64,000 nucleotides of DNA from Streptomyces sparsogenes (GCF_001704635.1 NZ_MAXF01000178.1:30911-94910), one strand, 5' to 3'. Counted from the first letter of the stretch, positions 34,450-43,245 are shown. Made by a program: numbers and translations. Notes: generated by a model from the sequence alone, not told the origin.

Positions 34450-34484
34450 GTCAAGCCCCCAGGTTCTCGGCTGACTTGACAGTA

Positions 34485-34540
34485 ACGGGCCAGTCACGGC
34501 CCGTGCGACTATTCGCCAGGGTTCGCCAGGGTCCGCCAGA
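34485..34540. promoter_or_regulatory. Inverted repeat plus triple 10-bp repeat in a divergent promoter
   Basis: ACGGGCC (34485-34491) and GGCCCGT (34498-34504) form a 7-bp inverted repeat. Directly after it, the word TTCGCCAGG repeats at 10-bp spacing in three near-identical units (34511-34520, 34521-34530, 34531-34540). Both lie between the NsdA-like regulator and the kinase gene and look like operators. Confidence 0.5.
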
Positions 34541-34692
34541 TGGTGTGCCACCCGCGGGTGGGTGTGGTGTAGGACCGCGCCACCCGGCCCGGCGGCGATC
34601 AGCGAGAACGGGCCGCATTCCCCAGGGTGCGGCCTCGCCCCGGGGCCGGGAGGCGCGCGACTCGTCGGCACACGAAGGGATCTGTATTGTCC

Positions 34693-35790
34693 ATGTACGC
34701 GGCATCGTCCTCCGTGTCCGCCCCGCCCCGGCCGTACCGTCGGCAGCCGCCAGGCGCCGGGCCGTTCCTGGATCCCGCCGCCGGCGGGCGGGCGAGGCGG
34801 GCCCCGAGCCCCGGCCCGCTGAGCGGGAGACTCGACATGTCCGGCCCGCAAGGAGCACAGCTGCGCACGGCGATCGCGTCGGTCCACCGCATCTGTCCGG
34901 AGTTCAACCCCGTCCAGGTGCTCCGGCGCAGCGGGCGGTCCGTACTCCTGGTCGGCACCACCGGCCGCACCACAGCGGTCGCCAAGTGCCTGCTGGACCA
35001 CTCCCCGGCCTGGGCCGAGCGGTTCCGGCGGGAAATAGCGATGTACCGCACGTTCGTGCGCCACCGTCCGCCGGTCCGGGTGCCCCGGCTGATCGCGGCC
35101 GACCCCGACAACTGCGCCCTGGTCATCGAGCGGATGCCCGGGCGGGTGGCGGCGTCCCAGCGCCATCCCGCCGAGCCGCCGCCGCGGGCCGATGTGCGGG
35201 CCGCGCTGGGCGCCATCTGCCGGATCAATCTGTGGCGGCCGCCCGCGGATCTGTTCGACGCGCCGATCGACTACGCGGTCAGGCTGGCCCGCTACCACGA
35301 GCTCGGGCTGCTCACCGACCGCGACATGGGCGATCTGCGGAAGCTGCTGCGGGGGCTGGCGCACAGCTCCGGCCGGCAGAGCCAGGGGCAGTTCTGCCAC
35401 GGCGACGCCTTACTGAACAACATCCTGCTCTCCCCGGCCGGGGCGGCGCTCATCGACTGGGACCACGCGGGCTGGTATCTGCCCGGGTACGACCTGGCCA
35501 CCCTGTGGACGGCGCTCGGCGACGCCCCGGGGCCGCGGCGCCAGATCAGCCAGCTGGCGCAGGCGGCGGGGCCCGACGCGCGGGACGCCTTCCTGGTGAA
35601 TCTGATGCTCGTGCTGACTCGGGAGATCCGCCAGTGCGAGACGGCCGTGCAGCGCACCATGCACGACCCCGCCCCGCCGACGCCGGGCGCGATCGGGGCC
35701 GGTGAGGAGCAGCGTCTGCTGCTGCGCCGGCTGCACGACGACTGTTCCCTCGCGCGGCGTGCCGTACGGGCCGCGGTCGGCACCCGCTGA
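34693..35790 (+). CDS. Aminoglycoside-phosphotransferase (APH)-family kinase with a TTA codon
   Basis: This 365-residue kinase-like protein has an N-terminal disordered stretch (to about residue 45), then an APH fold. VLLVGTTGRTTAVAKCLL carries the ATP-binding Lys, CALVIERMPGRVA is the hinge, and CHGDALLNNILL is the catalytic loop. IDWDHAGW is the metal-binding Asp motif. Substrates in the family include aminoglycosides, choline and homoserine, and none can be assigned. Leu in the catalytic loop is encoded by TTA (35410-35412), so translation should depend on the bldA tRNA. The divergent gene is an NsdA-like regulator. Confidence 0.83.
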   Translation: MYAASSSVSAPPRPYRRQPPGAGPFLDPAAGGRARRAPSPGPLSGRLDMSGPQGAQLRTAIASVHRICPEFNPVQVLRRSGRSVLLVGTTGRTTAVAKCLLDHSPAWAERFRREIAMYRTFVRHRPPVRVPRLIAADPDNCALVIERMPGRVAASQRHPAEPPPRADVRAALGAICRINLWRPPADLFDAPIDYAVRLARYHELGLLTDRDMGDLRKLLRGLAHSSGRQSQGQFCHGDALLNNILLSPAGAALIDWDHAGWYLPGYDLATLWTALGDAPGPRRQISQLAQAAGPDARDAFLVNLMLVLTREIRQCETAVQRTMHDPAPPTPGAIGAGEEQRLLLRRLHDDCSLARRAVRAAVGTR

Positions 35791-35814
35791 ACCGCGGCGC
35801 CCGTCGCACCACGG

Positions 35815-35846
35815 GGCGCGCCACCGGTCTGGACCAGTGACGCGCC
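35815..35846 (+). terminator. Candidate hairpin terminator after the kinase gene
   Basis: GGCGCG (35815-35820) and CGCGCC (35841-35846) enclose an inner imperfect stem (ACCGGTC / GACCAGT, one mismatch). It starts 25 bp after the stop codon. Confidence 0.45.
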
Positions 35847-36044
35847 GCAGGCCCGTACGCCTGTGCCGGGAAACCCCGTGCACCCGTCCCGGGAATCCCC
35901 TGGCATAGGCGTTGACGTGCGAACACCCGGGCGGCCGCAGATCATTGACGGATCGCCTGGCACCGGATACCTCTAGGTGGGCTCGGCCCGCACGCATGAC
36001 CAGCGCACACCCAGCGCACGTCGGCCCGCCTTGAGGAGGCTGCA

Positions 36045-38054
36045 ATGCGAGGATCCGCACAGGACAGCGCGCACGACCCGAACAGACCTGCGCCCGGCCC
36101 CACGCGGCGGACGGCCCTGCGGACCGCCGGTGCGGCCGCCTCGGCGGCCTTTCTGCTCCCTCTGGCGTCGCAGGCCCCGGCCGCCCTGGCCGACGAGGCG
36201 CGGCCGGGCGGCGACGCCCTGCAGCGGGCCTTCGCCGCCGCGGCGCGGGAGTACGGCGTCCCGTTGAGCGTGCTGCTGGGCGTGTCGTATCTGCAGTCGC
36301 GCTGGGACGGTCACGGCGGCGCGCCGAGCGTCACCGGCGGCTACGGCCCCATGCACCTCACCGATGTGACCACCGCCCTGGCCCGCACGCCGCACCACAG
36401 CCACGGCACGGAGGACGCGCGCGGCGATGCGGCGCGCCCGCTCGAGGTGCCCGGCACCGAGGTGCCCCAGGCGCGGCAACTGCCCGCGCGGCTGCGGACG
36501 CTGGAGCGTGCCGCCGACCTGACCGGGCTGCCCGCCGAGGCACTGCGCGGCGACGAGGCGGCGAATGTGCGCGGTGGCGCCGCGCTGCTGGCCGCCGAGC
36601 AGAAGAGGCTGGGGCTGCCGCTGAGCGAGGACCCGGCCGACTGGTACGCGGCGGTGGCCGCGTACGCCGGCTCGGACAACGCCACGGCGGCCGCTGTCTT
36701 CGCCGACGACGTGTTCGAGGTGATCCGCGACGGCGCGAGCCGCACCACGGCCTCGGGTGAGACGGTCTCGCTCCCGGCCGCGCCCGAGGTGTCCCCCGAC
36801 ACCCGGCAGTTGCGGGCGCTGGGGCTGCCCTCCGTCGAGCGGGATCCGAACATCGAGGCCCCCAAGGGCGTCTCGATCGAGTGGTTCCCGGCGCCCTACG
36901 AGCAGTTCGGCGACAACGACTACGGCAACCACGACCTGGGCAACCGCCCCGAGTCCCAGTCGATCGACTACATCGTCATCCATGACACCGAGGGCACCTG
37001 GGACGTCTGCCTCAAGCTGATCAAGGACCCGACGTATGTGTCCTGGCAGTACACCCTGCGCTCGGCCGACGGGCACATCGCCCAGCATCTCGCGCTGAAG
37101 GACGTGGGGTGGCACGCGGGCAACTGGTATGTCAACGCCAAGTCGATCGGCGTGGAGCACGAGGCGTTCCTCACCTCCCCCGACGCCTGGTACACGGAGG
37201 CGATGTACCGCAGCTCGGCCCGGCTGGTGCGCCATCTCGCCCGGAAGTACGACATCCCGCTGGACCGCCAGCACATCCTGGGCCATGACAACGTGCCCGG
37301 CACCACCACCCCGAACATCAAGGGCATGCACACCGACCCCGGCCCCTACTGGGACTGGGCGCACTACTTCACCCTCCTGGGCGCGCCCTTCCACGCCACC
37401 GCGGGCCCGGGCGGCGGGCTGGTCACCGTCCGCCCCGACTACGAGACCCACCAGCCGGTGTACACCGGCTGTGAGAGCGCCGGTGTGGCTTGTACTCCGC
37501 ACGGCTCGGGCGCGGTGCGGCTGCACACCGCGCCGAGCGCGGACGCCCCGCTGGTCAAGGACATCGGGCTGCGCCCCGACGGGTCGGACTCCACGACCGG
37601 GGTCAACGACACCGGTGCCCGCGCCTCGACCGGGCAGCGGTTCGCGGTGGCGGAGCGCCGGGGCGACTGGACGGCCATCTGGTACCTCGGGCAGAAGGCG
37701 TGGTTCGAGAACCCCAGGCGCCGGCCGACCGCGGTCAACACCAAGGGCCTGGTCGTCACCCCGAAGGAGGGCACGGCGGAGGTGCCGGTGTACGGGCGCG
37801 CCTACCCGGAGAAGGAGGCGTACCCGGCGGGGGTGCCGGTGCAGGCCGTCTCGCCGCTGCCGTACAAGCTGCTCGCGGGGCAGCGGTACGCGCTGGGGCT
37901 GAAGACCCAGGGCGAGTATCTGTGGGCGACCACCTTCGACCCGGCGGGTCACAAGGTGGTGCGTGGCCAGGACACGTACTACCAGATCCAGTTCGGGCAC
38001 CGGGTGGCGTTCGTGCGGGCCGCCGATGTGCGGATCGAACGGTCCGACAAGTAG
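36045..38054 (+). CDS. Secreted N-acetylmuramoyl-L-alanine amidase
   Basis: This 669-residue cell-wall hydrolase has a Tat signal (TRRTALRTAGAAASAAFLLPLA, cut near residue 48). An N-terminal domain (about 60-240) resembles lysozyme-like folds (YGVPLSVLLGVSYLQSRWD). It is followed by an Amidase_2 domain (about 300-460) with YIVIHDTEGTWD, GVEHEAF and GHDNVPG...DPGPYWDW, which supply the Zn-binding His residues and catalytic site. A C-terminal SH3-like part (about 480-669) has VRLHTAPSADAPL and WTAIWYLGQKAWF. At the place where lytic transglycosylases carry Glu in ESxW, this protein has Gln (LQSRW), so that domain may be non-catalytic. Confidence 0.88.
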   Translation: MRGSAQDSAHDPNRPAPGPTRRTALRTAGAAASAAFLLPLASQAPAALADEARPGGDALQRAFAAAAREYGVPLSVLLGVSYLQSRWDGHGGAPSVTGGYGPMHLTDVTTALARTPHHSHGTEDARGDAARPLEVPGTEVPQARQLPARLRTLERAADLTGLPAEALRGDEAANVRGGAALLAAEQKRLGLPLSEDPADWYAAVAAYAGSDNATAAAVFADDVFEVIRDGASRTTASGETVSLPAAPEVSPDTRQLRALGLPSVERDPNIEAPKGVSIEWFPAPYEQFGDNDYGNHDLGNRPESQSIDYIVIHDTEGTWDVCLKLIKDPTYVSWQYTLRSADGHIAQHLALKDVGWHAGNWYVNAKSIGVEHEAFLTSPDAWYTEAMYRSSARLVRHLARKYDIPLDRQHILGHDNVPGTTTPNIKGMHTDPGPYWDWAHYFTLLGAPFHATAGPGGGLVTVRPDYETHQPVYTGCESAGVACTPHGSGAVRLHTAPSADAPLVKDIGLRPDGSDSTTGVNDTGARASTGQRFAVAERRGDWTAIWYLGQKAWFENPRRRPTAVNTKGLVVTPKEGTAEVPVYGRAYPEKEAYPAGVPVQAVSPLPYKLLAGQRYALGLKTQGEYLWATTFDPAGHKVVRGQDTYYQIQFGHRVAFVRAADVRIERSDK

Positions 38055-38094
38055 CCCGCGGGCGGGTTCGCCGACGGCCTGGGGCCGCGGGCGT

Positions 38095-38121
38095 GGCCGA
38101 CCGGCTCCATGCCGGCCGGCC
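38095..38121. terminator. Convergent terminator hairpin
   Basis: GGCCGACCGGC (38095-38105) and GCCGGCCGGCC (38111-38121) pair over 11 bp with one mismatch and a 5-nt loop. It lies between the amidase gene and the converging small gene. Confidence 0.55.
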
Positions 38122-38157
38122 GCCTCGCGGCCCTTCCGCGTGCCGGGCCTCGGCCCC

Positions 38158-38188
38158 GCCGGTCTCAGCCCCCTGCCGGTCTCAGCCC
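38158..38188. repeat. 17-bp tandem duplication at a stop codon
   Basis: GCCGGTCTCAGCCC occurs at 38158-38171 and again at 38175-38188 (period 17 bp). The second copy contains the stop codon of the minus-strand gene that ends at 38182. Confidence 0.7.
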
Positions 38189-38682
38189 TGCCGGAACATC
38201 TCCGCGGGCAGCGGCTTGAGCAGCCGGTAGAGGTCATCGGTGATGGGGCGGTCCCAGCTGGCGATGGTGACCAGGATGCCGTCGCTCCGGTCGAACTGGG
38301 CGCAGGAGATCCGGCCCTCTGAGAGCTTGATGCGGCGCACGATGAGGAGGTTGTCCTCGTGCATGACCGGGCTGTCCTCGATGTCCACCACATGGACCGG
38401 CTCGTCGTTGCCGAGGGCCGCGAGCAGCTGCGTCACCTCGAACGGCGGCTGTCCCTCGGCCAGCTCGCGGGCCGGGGACCCCTCGGGCAGATTCCCGATG
38501 ATCATCGCGGGGCCGCGCCCGCCGAACAGGTCGTAGCGCAGGAAGACGCCCTGGCAGCTGCCGTCGGGCGCGGGCAGCAGCCCGGCCCCGAGATCGCCGG
38601 GCCAGTCCCCCGGGTCCATGGCCAGGACGTCGAAGTCCGGACCGGCGGGCGTGGCGGGGGTGCGGCGGCGGAGGAACGACAT
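38182..38682 (-). CDS. Conserved hypothetical protein
   Basis: This 166-residue protein is not recognised. It starts MSFLRRRTPATPAGPDFDVLAMDPGDWPGDL and has an alpha/beta body with DGSCQGVFLRYDLFGGRGPAMIIGNLPEG and PVHVVDIEDSPVMHEDNLLIVRRIKLSEG. There is no signal peptide or membrane segment. The first residues (FLRRR) are basic. It stands alone between a convergent amidase gene and the large LuxR regulator, which is on the same strand upstream. I cannot suggest a function. Confidence 0.6.
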   Translation of the reverse strand: MSFLRRRTPATPAGPDFDVLAMDPGDWPGDLGAGLLPAPDGSCQGVFLRYDLFGGRGPAMIIGNLPEGSPARELAEGQPPFEVTQLLAALGNDEPVHVVDIEDSPVMHEDNLLIVRRIKLSEGRISCAQFDRSDGILVTIASWDRPITDDLYRLLKPLPAEMFRQG

Positions 38683-38777
38683 GCGGACATGGTACGTGTA
38701 CCGGCGCCGGAATCCGCCCGGGGGAGCGACGGGGCGGCGCCCGGCGCGTGCGGGGCGCACACCGGCTGCGGCCGGGG

Positions 38778-41700
38778 TCAGCGTCCGGTCACCGGGCGCG
38801 GTACGCGGGTGCCGACGGCGGGGCCGGCCGGGCCGCCCATCGCCTTGGCCAGCCCGGCGCGGTCGGTGCCCACCTTGCGGTAGACCCCGGACAGCACCCG
38901 GGTCACCTCGCGCTCCGCCAGGCCCAGCTCCTCGCCGATCCGGTCGTCGGGCCGGCCGAGCGCGGCCAGCTCGGCGACGGCCTGTTCCCGGGAGGTCAGC
39001 GGGGAGCCGTGGTCGGTCCGCAGTTGCAGCGGGCGCAGCCCGGTGGCGGACAGCTCGTCGCGGGCCCGTGTCGCGAGCGCGTCGGCCCCGCACTGCACCG
39101 CGCCTTCCAGCCCGCGGTAGAGCCGCTCCCCCGCCTCCAGCGGGAGCCCGATCCGGCGCAGGGCGGCGCCGTGGTCGACCAGGGCGAGGGCCAGGTCGTA
39201 GCCGGACGGCGAGCGTTCGAGGTGGTCGACGGCCTCGGCGAGCAGTCTGATCCGCTCCGACCCCTGGGCCACCAGTCCGGCGGTGTGCAGTGCCCGGCCG
39301 ATCATGGAGTGGGCGCCGAACTGGTGGGCGCGGCGCACCGCGTCCTGGGCCACCTCGGCGGCCTGGCGGGGCTCGGTGAGCGCGAGGGCCTGGGCCAGGT
39401 GGAGCTGCCAGGGGCACCAGGCGGGGTTGCGCATGCCGCGGCGGTCCATCCGGTGGCCGGTCTCGGCGAGCCGCTGCCGGGCCTCGCGGTGCATGTTGCG
39501 GGCCAGCAGCAGCTCGCCGCGCACGGTCTGCGCGTCCGGGCACAGCAGGGCCTGGGGGAGGTTTCCGCCGCAGGAGTGCTCGGCGGCGAACCGCTGGGCC
39601 TCCTCGAGGCGGCCGCGGCGCAGCAGGGTCTCGACGAGGGTGCCGACCGCGGTCCAGTGGGCGGGGGTCTGCGGCCCGACCAGGTCGGCGATCCGCAGCC
39701 CCTCGCGGGCGAGTTCCTCGGCTTCGGAGAGCGCCCCGCGGCGGTAGCGGACGTAGCCGAGGAGGGTGAGGCCGAAGGCGAGGTGCGCGCCGTGCCAGCC
39801 CTTCCGCTCGCACTCCGCGACGCCGTCCGCGAACAGCTCCTCGGCGCGGCCCGGCTGGTCGCAGTGGAGGAAGGTCAGGGCGACCAGGATGGGCACCTCG
39901 AAGCCCCACTCGTCGTCGGTCCAGCTCAGGCCGTCGCCCAGGGCCTCCTCGGCATGGCGCAGGGCGGTGGCGGCCGGTTCGCCGCGGGTCATCGCGTCGA
40001 AGGCGCGCAGGCCCAGCAGGTAGCGCTCGGCCATGCCGCGGCCGGAGAGGCGGCCCGCCAGCCGGGCCAGCCGCCGGGAGCGGGCGGGCGCGTCCTGGCC
40101 GTCGGCGCGGAACATGTTCCACATGATCTGTTCGGTCTGCATCCGCAGCCGGGTGCGGGCGCTGCGGGCCCGCCCGGCCTCGGCGGCCACGACCTGCGCG
40201 GCCTCCTCCATGCGGCCGCTGTGACCGTAGGCCTGTGCGAGCCGGTAGGTGACCGCCTCGCGCAGCTCGGGGTCGAGCGCGGGCTCCTCCAGGGCGGCCC
40301 GCAGGTGGTTGACGGTGACCGCGGGCTCGCTGAGCTGGGCCGCGCAGCCGAGTTCGTAGAGCACCGCGGGCCGTTCCTGGAGGGAGGGCGGTTCGCGCAG
40401 GGCCCGGGCGAGGCAGCGGCGCGCGGCGTCGGGTGCGCCGGCCCGCAGGTATTCGCGGGCGGCGGCGCGCAGATGGCGCACCACCCAGGGGTCGGCCTCC
40501 GGGTGCAGCTCGAGCAGGTGCCGGCCGGCGGCCCCGGAGCCGCGGCCCGCCGCGAGGACCGCGGAGGCGGCGCTGCCGTGCATGGCCACGCGCAGGGCGC
40601 CGGGGATCGCGCGGTAGACGGCGGTGGCGATGGTCGGGTGGAGGAATTCGAGGCTTCCGGACCCGGTGCCCGGCCGGCCACCGCCGTCCGGCGCCTCCGG
40701 AAGAGCTTCGGCCCCTGTCCCGGGCCGGCCGCGCGGCGGTAACCGCATGGCGGTGACGGTCCCGGCTCCTGGTTCCCGGGGCGGGCCGGCCGGCGGGGGC
40801 CGCTCCTGGGACGCGGGGCGCGGCGGGGCGAAGAAGCGGGCGTCGGCCAGCCGGAGGGCCAGGTCGGCGGTGTCCGTGGTGGACAGGCCCGCGACATCGG
40901 CGGCCAGGGCCGGGGTGGCCTCGCTGCCGAGGATCGCGACGGCCCAGGCGAGCCGGACGGCGGCGGTGCCGAGGCGGGTCAGCCGGTCGCCCAGTCCGCT
41001 GTCCAGGGCGCTGGAGACCAGCTCGCGCAGGTGGACGAGGTTCACCGACCGCGGTTTCAGATCACGCTCGCGGACCTTGGCGGTCAGCTCGACGACCTCG
41101 AAGGGGTTGCCGCCGGTGACCGCCCAGCACTCGCGGCAGAACGCGTCGTCCGCCTCCTCGCCGAGCGCCTCGCGCACGATCCGGCCGACCGCGCCCGGGG
41201 TGAGCGGGGCCAGCAGGCGGGGCCGGGAGCCCTGGCGCTCGGTGAGCCCGCGCAGCGCGGCGGCGTCGGCCGGCAGCTCCTCGGGCCGGTAGGCGACGAC
41301 CAGCAGCAGGGGCAGGTCGGTGGCGCGCGGGGCGAACCGGGTGAGCCAGTCGAGGGATTCGGTGTCGGCCCAGTGGGCGTCGTCCAGGACCATGACGACG
41401 GGGGCGTGCTGGACGGCGAAGCGGGTCACCAGCCAGTCCAGGCCGTCGCGGACGCCGTGCGGGTCGGGCGAGCCGCCGCCGTCCGGGACCACCAGGCCCA
41501 CGGCGGGCGCGACGATGTCGTACCAGCCGGCGAGGATCTCGCGGTGGGTCTCCTCGCCGGTCGCCGCGAGCACGGGCTGGAAGAGCTGGCGCACCACGTG
41601 GAAGGCGACGCCCTGCTCCCGCTCGCCGCCGCGGGCCGAGAGCACCGTGCAGCCCCGGGCCGCGGCCCGCCGCCGGGCCTCGGCGAGCAGCGCGGTCTTG

Positions 41701-41873
41701 CCGGCGCCGCCCAGCCCCGCGAAGGCCATGACCCCGCCGGTGCGCGGCCCGGCCGCGTCGTCGGACGGGTCGCCGCACAGCTCGGTCAACGCGGCGTCCA
41801 CCGCGCCGAGTTCGGACTCCCGTTCCAGCAGCGTCCGGCGTCCCGGGCTCTGTCGTCTCATCTTCTCCGCCAC
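38778..41873 (-). CDS. Large LuxR-family ATPase regulator (LAL) with a TTA codon
   Basis: This 1031-residue regulator has an N-terminal AAA ATPase domain with Walker A GLGGAGKT (53-60) and a likely Walker B VVMVLDDAHWAD. Long TPR-like helices follow, and a C-terminal LuxR helix-turn-helix (PLTSREQAVAELAALGRPDDRIGEELGLAEREVTRVLSGVYRKVG). LAL proteins activate secondary-metabolism genes. Codon 378 is TTA (40740-40742, Leu in MRLPPRG), in a Pro/Gly-rich linker, so expression should depend on bldA. The GTG at 41873 has GAAGGGG upstream; an ATG 12 bp on is an alternative. It is divergent from the terpene synthase gene and probably controls it. Confidence 0.88.
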   Translation of the reverse strand: MAEKMRRQSPGRRTLLERESELGAVDAALTELCGDPSDDAAGPRTGGVMAFAGLGGAGKTALLAEARRRAAARGCTVLSARGGEREQGVAFHVVRQLFQPVLAATGEETHREILAGWYDIVAPAVGLVVPDGGGSPDPHGVRDGLDWLVTRFAVQHAPVVMVLDDAHWADTESLDWLTRFAPRATDLPLLLVVAYRPEELPADAAALRGLTERQGSRPRLLAPLTPGAVGRIVREALGEEADDAFCRECWAVTGGNPFEVVELTAKVRERDLKPRSVNLVHLRELVSSALDSGLGDRLTRLGTAAVRLAWAVAILGSEATPALAADVAGLSTTDTADLALRLADARFFAPPRPASQERPPPAGPPREPGAGTVTAMRLPPRGRPGTGAEALPEAPDGGGRPGTGSGSLEFLHPTIATAVYRAIPGALRVAMHGSAASAVLAAGRGSGAAGRHLLELHPEADPWVVRHLRAAAREYLRAGAPDAARRCLARALREPPSLQERPAVLYELGCAAQLSEPAVTVNHLRAALEEPALDPELREAVTYRLAQAYGHSGRMEEAAQVVAAEAGRARSARTRLRMQTEQIMWNMFRADGQDAPARSRRLARLAGRLSGRGMAERYLLGLRAFDAMTRGEPAATALRHAEEALGDGLSWTDDEWGFEVPILVALTFLHCDQPGRAEELFADGVAECERKGWHGAHLAFGLTLLGYVRYRRGALSEAEELAREGLRIADLVGPQTPAHWTAVGTLVETLLRRGRLEEAQRFAAEHSCGGNLPQALLCPDAQTVRGELLLARNMHREARQRLAETGHRMDRRGMRNPAWCPWQLHLAQALALTEPRQAAEVAQDAVRRAHQFGAHSMIGRALHTAGLVAQGSERIRLLAEAVDHLERSPSGYDLALALVDHGAALRRIGLPLEAGERLYRGLEGAVQCGADALATRARDELSATGLRPLQLRTDHGSPLTSREQAVAELAALGRPDDRIGEELGLAEREVTRVLSGVYRKVGTDRAGLAKAMGGPAGPAVGTRVPRPVTGR

Positions 41874-41963
41874 GCTCGTACCCCTTCGGCAGGTACAGCC
41901 GAGCGCAGCCCGATCGAGACGCTGCGTAGCGCCGTATGCGCGGAATTTTCTTGCGGCATTGCC

Positions 41964-41979
41964 ATTGGCACACGCCAAT
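41964..41979. promoter_or_regulatory. Inverted repeat between the LuxR and terpene synthase genes
   Basis: ATTGGC-ACAC-GCCAAT is a perfect 6-bp-arm inverted repeat. It lies 91 bp upstream of the regulator start and 132 bp upstream of the terpene synthase start, in an A+T-richer patch. This is a good position for an operator used by the LuxR protein or by a global regulator. Confidence 0.5.
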
Positions 41980-42110
41980 TCGGCGGGCGCCCTATCGAAG
42001 GGGGTGCGGACCGGGCCACCATGTCCGGGTGCGGCGAGGACCGTGGCGTGGAGGGGCCGGTCCCCGGCGCCGACGCGGTCCCGTATGTCCTGAGGGGGCG
42101 GATACGGACC

Positions 42111-43184
42111 ATGGATCAGGCGGTTGCGTTACCATCGGCGGCCCGGTCGGCGGCGCTCTTCGGCTTCCCGCCCGCCGATCTGATCAGCCCCGACGCCGAG
42201 GCGGCGCGGCGGCACACCATCGAGTGGCTGTCGCGGTACGGCGTCTTTCCGGGCGACGCGTCGGTGGCGGAGTACGACGCGCTGCGGTTCGATCTGCTGG
42301 CGGCCTACTTCTACCCGGGTGAGACGGGCGCCGACCTGGCCCTGGGCAATGACCTGTGCGGATGGTACTTCGTCTTCGACGATCAGTTCGACGGCGAGCT
42401 GGGGTGCCGGCCCGGTGAGGTGTCACGGCTGCTGGACCCCATCGTCCAGGTGACGCGGGAGGCCGGGGAGCCGGCCGGGCACGCCCCCGAGGGCCCTCTC
42501 GTCGAGAGCTTCCGCGACCTGTGGCGGCGCATCCACGAGGGCAGGCCCCGGGTGTGGCGGGACCGCTTCCGCCACCACTGGATGGAATATCTGACCTCCT
42601 ACCACCGTGAGGCGCTGGACCGCACCCGGAGCCGTCCGCGCTCGGTGGAGGCGGTGGTCGCCCTGCGCCGCCACTCGATCGGGGTGCAGCCGTGTCTGGA
42701 CCTCAACGAGCGCTTCGGCGGGTACACCCTGCCGGACGCGCTGCACGGCGGTTTCCCGCTGGCGCAGATGCGGGAGGCCACCGACGACGTCGTGGTCTTC
42801 ACCAATGACATCGTCTCCCTGGGCAAGGAGCTGGCCGCGGGAGACGTCCACAACAGCGTGATCGTCCAACGGGAGCTGTCGGGCGGCACCCTGGAGGAGG
42901 CCGTGCGCCACATCGCCGGCCTCGCCGACTCCCGCTACCGGTGGTTCGAGGAGACCGCCGCGCGGCTGCCCGCCCTCCTGGCCGGGACGGGGGCGGAGAC
43001 CCGGCTGCACGTCGGGCACTACGTGGACGGCATGCGGAATGTGATGCGGGGCAATCTCGCCTGGTCGTTTCTGACGGCCCGGTACGACGAGCGCGGCATC
43101 GCGGCGGTGAGCAGCGGGCGGCAGCGGCCGTGGGCGGGCCTGGGCGCGTGCGCGGTGCCGATGTCCGGCCGGCCCCTGCCCTGA
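42111..43184 (+). CDS. Class I terpene synthase with a TTA codon
   Basis: This 357-residue enzyme should ionise a prenyl diphosphate and cyclise it. The Mg-binding Asp-rich motif DDQFD is at 90-94 and the NSE triad NDIVSLGKE at 232-240. The pyrophosphate-sensing Arg is in LRRHSIGVQP (about 187), and a late RY pair is in LTARYDERG. Length and motifs fit bacterial sesquiterpene (C15) synthases; the product cannot be read from sequence, and it is not geosmin synthase (single domain). Codon 7 is TTA (42129-42131). No prenyltransferase or P450 gene is adjacent, so the hydrocarbon may be the end product. Confidence 0.9.
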   Translation: MDQAVALPSAARSAALFGFPPADLISPDAEAARRHTIEWLSRYGVFPGDASVAEYDALRFDLLAAYFYPGETGADLALGNDLCGWYFVFDDQFDGELGCRPGEVSRLLDPIVQVTREAGEPAGHAPEGPLVESFRDLWRRIHEGRPRVWRDRFRHHWMEYLTSYHREALDRTRSRPRSVEAVVALRRHSIGVQPCLDLNERFGGYTLPDALHGGFPLAQMREATDDVVVFTNDIVSLGKELAAGDVHNSVIVQRELSGGTLEEAVRHIAGLADSRYRWFEETAARLPALLAGTGAETRLHVGHYVDGMRNVMRGNLAWSFLTARYDERGIAAVSSGRQRPWAGLGACAVPMSGRPLP

Positions 43185-43196
43185 CCGGTGTGGCCC

Positions 43197-43239
43197 GCCG
43201 TCGGCCCGGCCGCGCTTCCGGCGCGGACGGGCCGACGGC
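43197..43239. terminator. Strong bidirectional terminator
   Basis: GCCGTCGGCCCG (43197-43208) pairs perfectly with CGGGCCGACGGC (43228-43239). After one mismatch the stem continues with CCGCGC / GCGCGG around a 5-nt TTCCG loop. It separates the converging terpene synthase and phospholipase genes. Confidence 0.8.
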
Positions 43240-43245
43240 CGCTCC

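Noticed and set aside
34476..34481. TTGACA as a -35 box for the kinase gene
   Set aside because: No -10-like hexamer follows at 16-19 bp, and the start codon is about 210 bp away.
42111..43184. Geosmin or pentalenene synthase
   Set aside because: Geosmin synthase has two domains and about 720 residues. Outside the shared motifs the sequence differs clearly from pentalenene synthase as I recall it, so only a generic terpene synthase call is justified.
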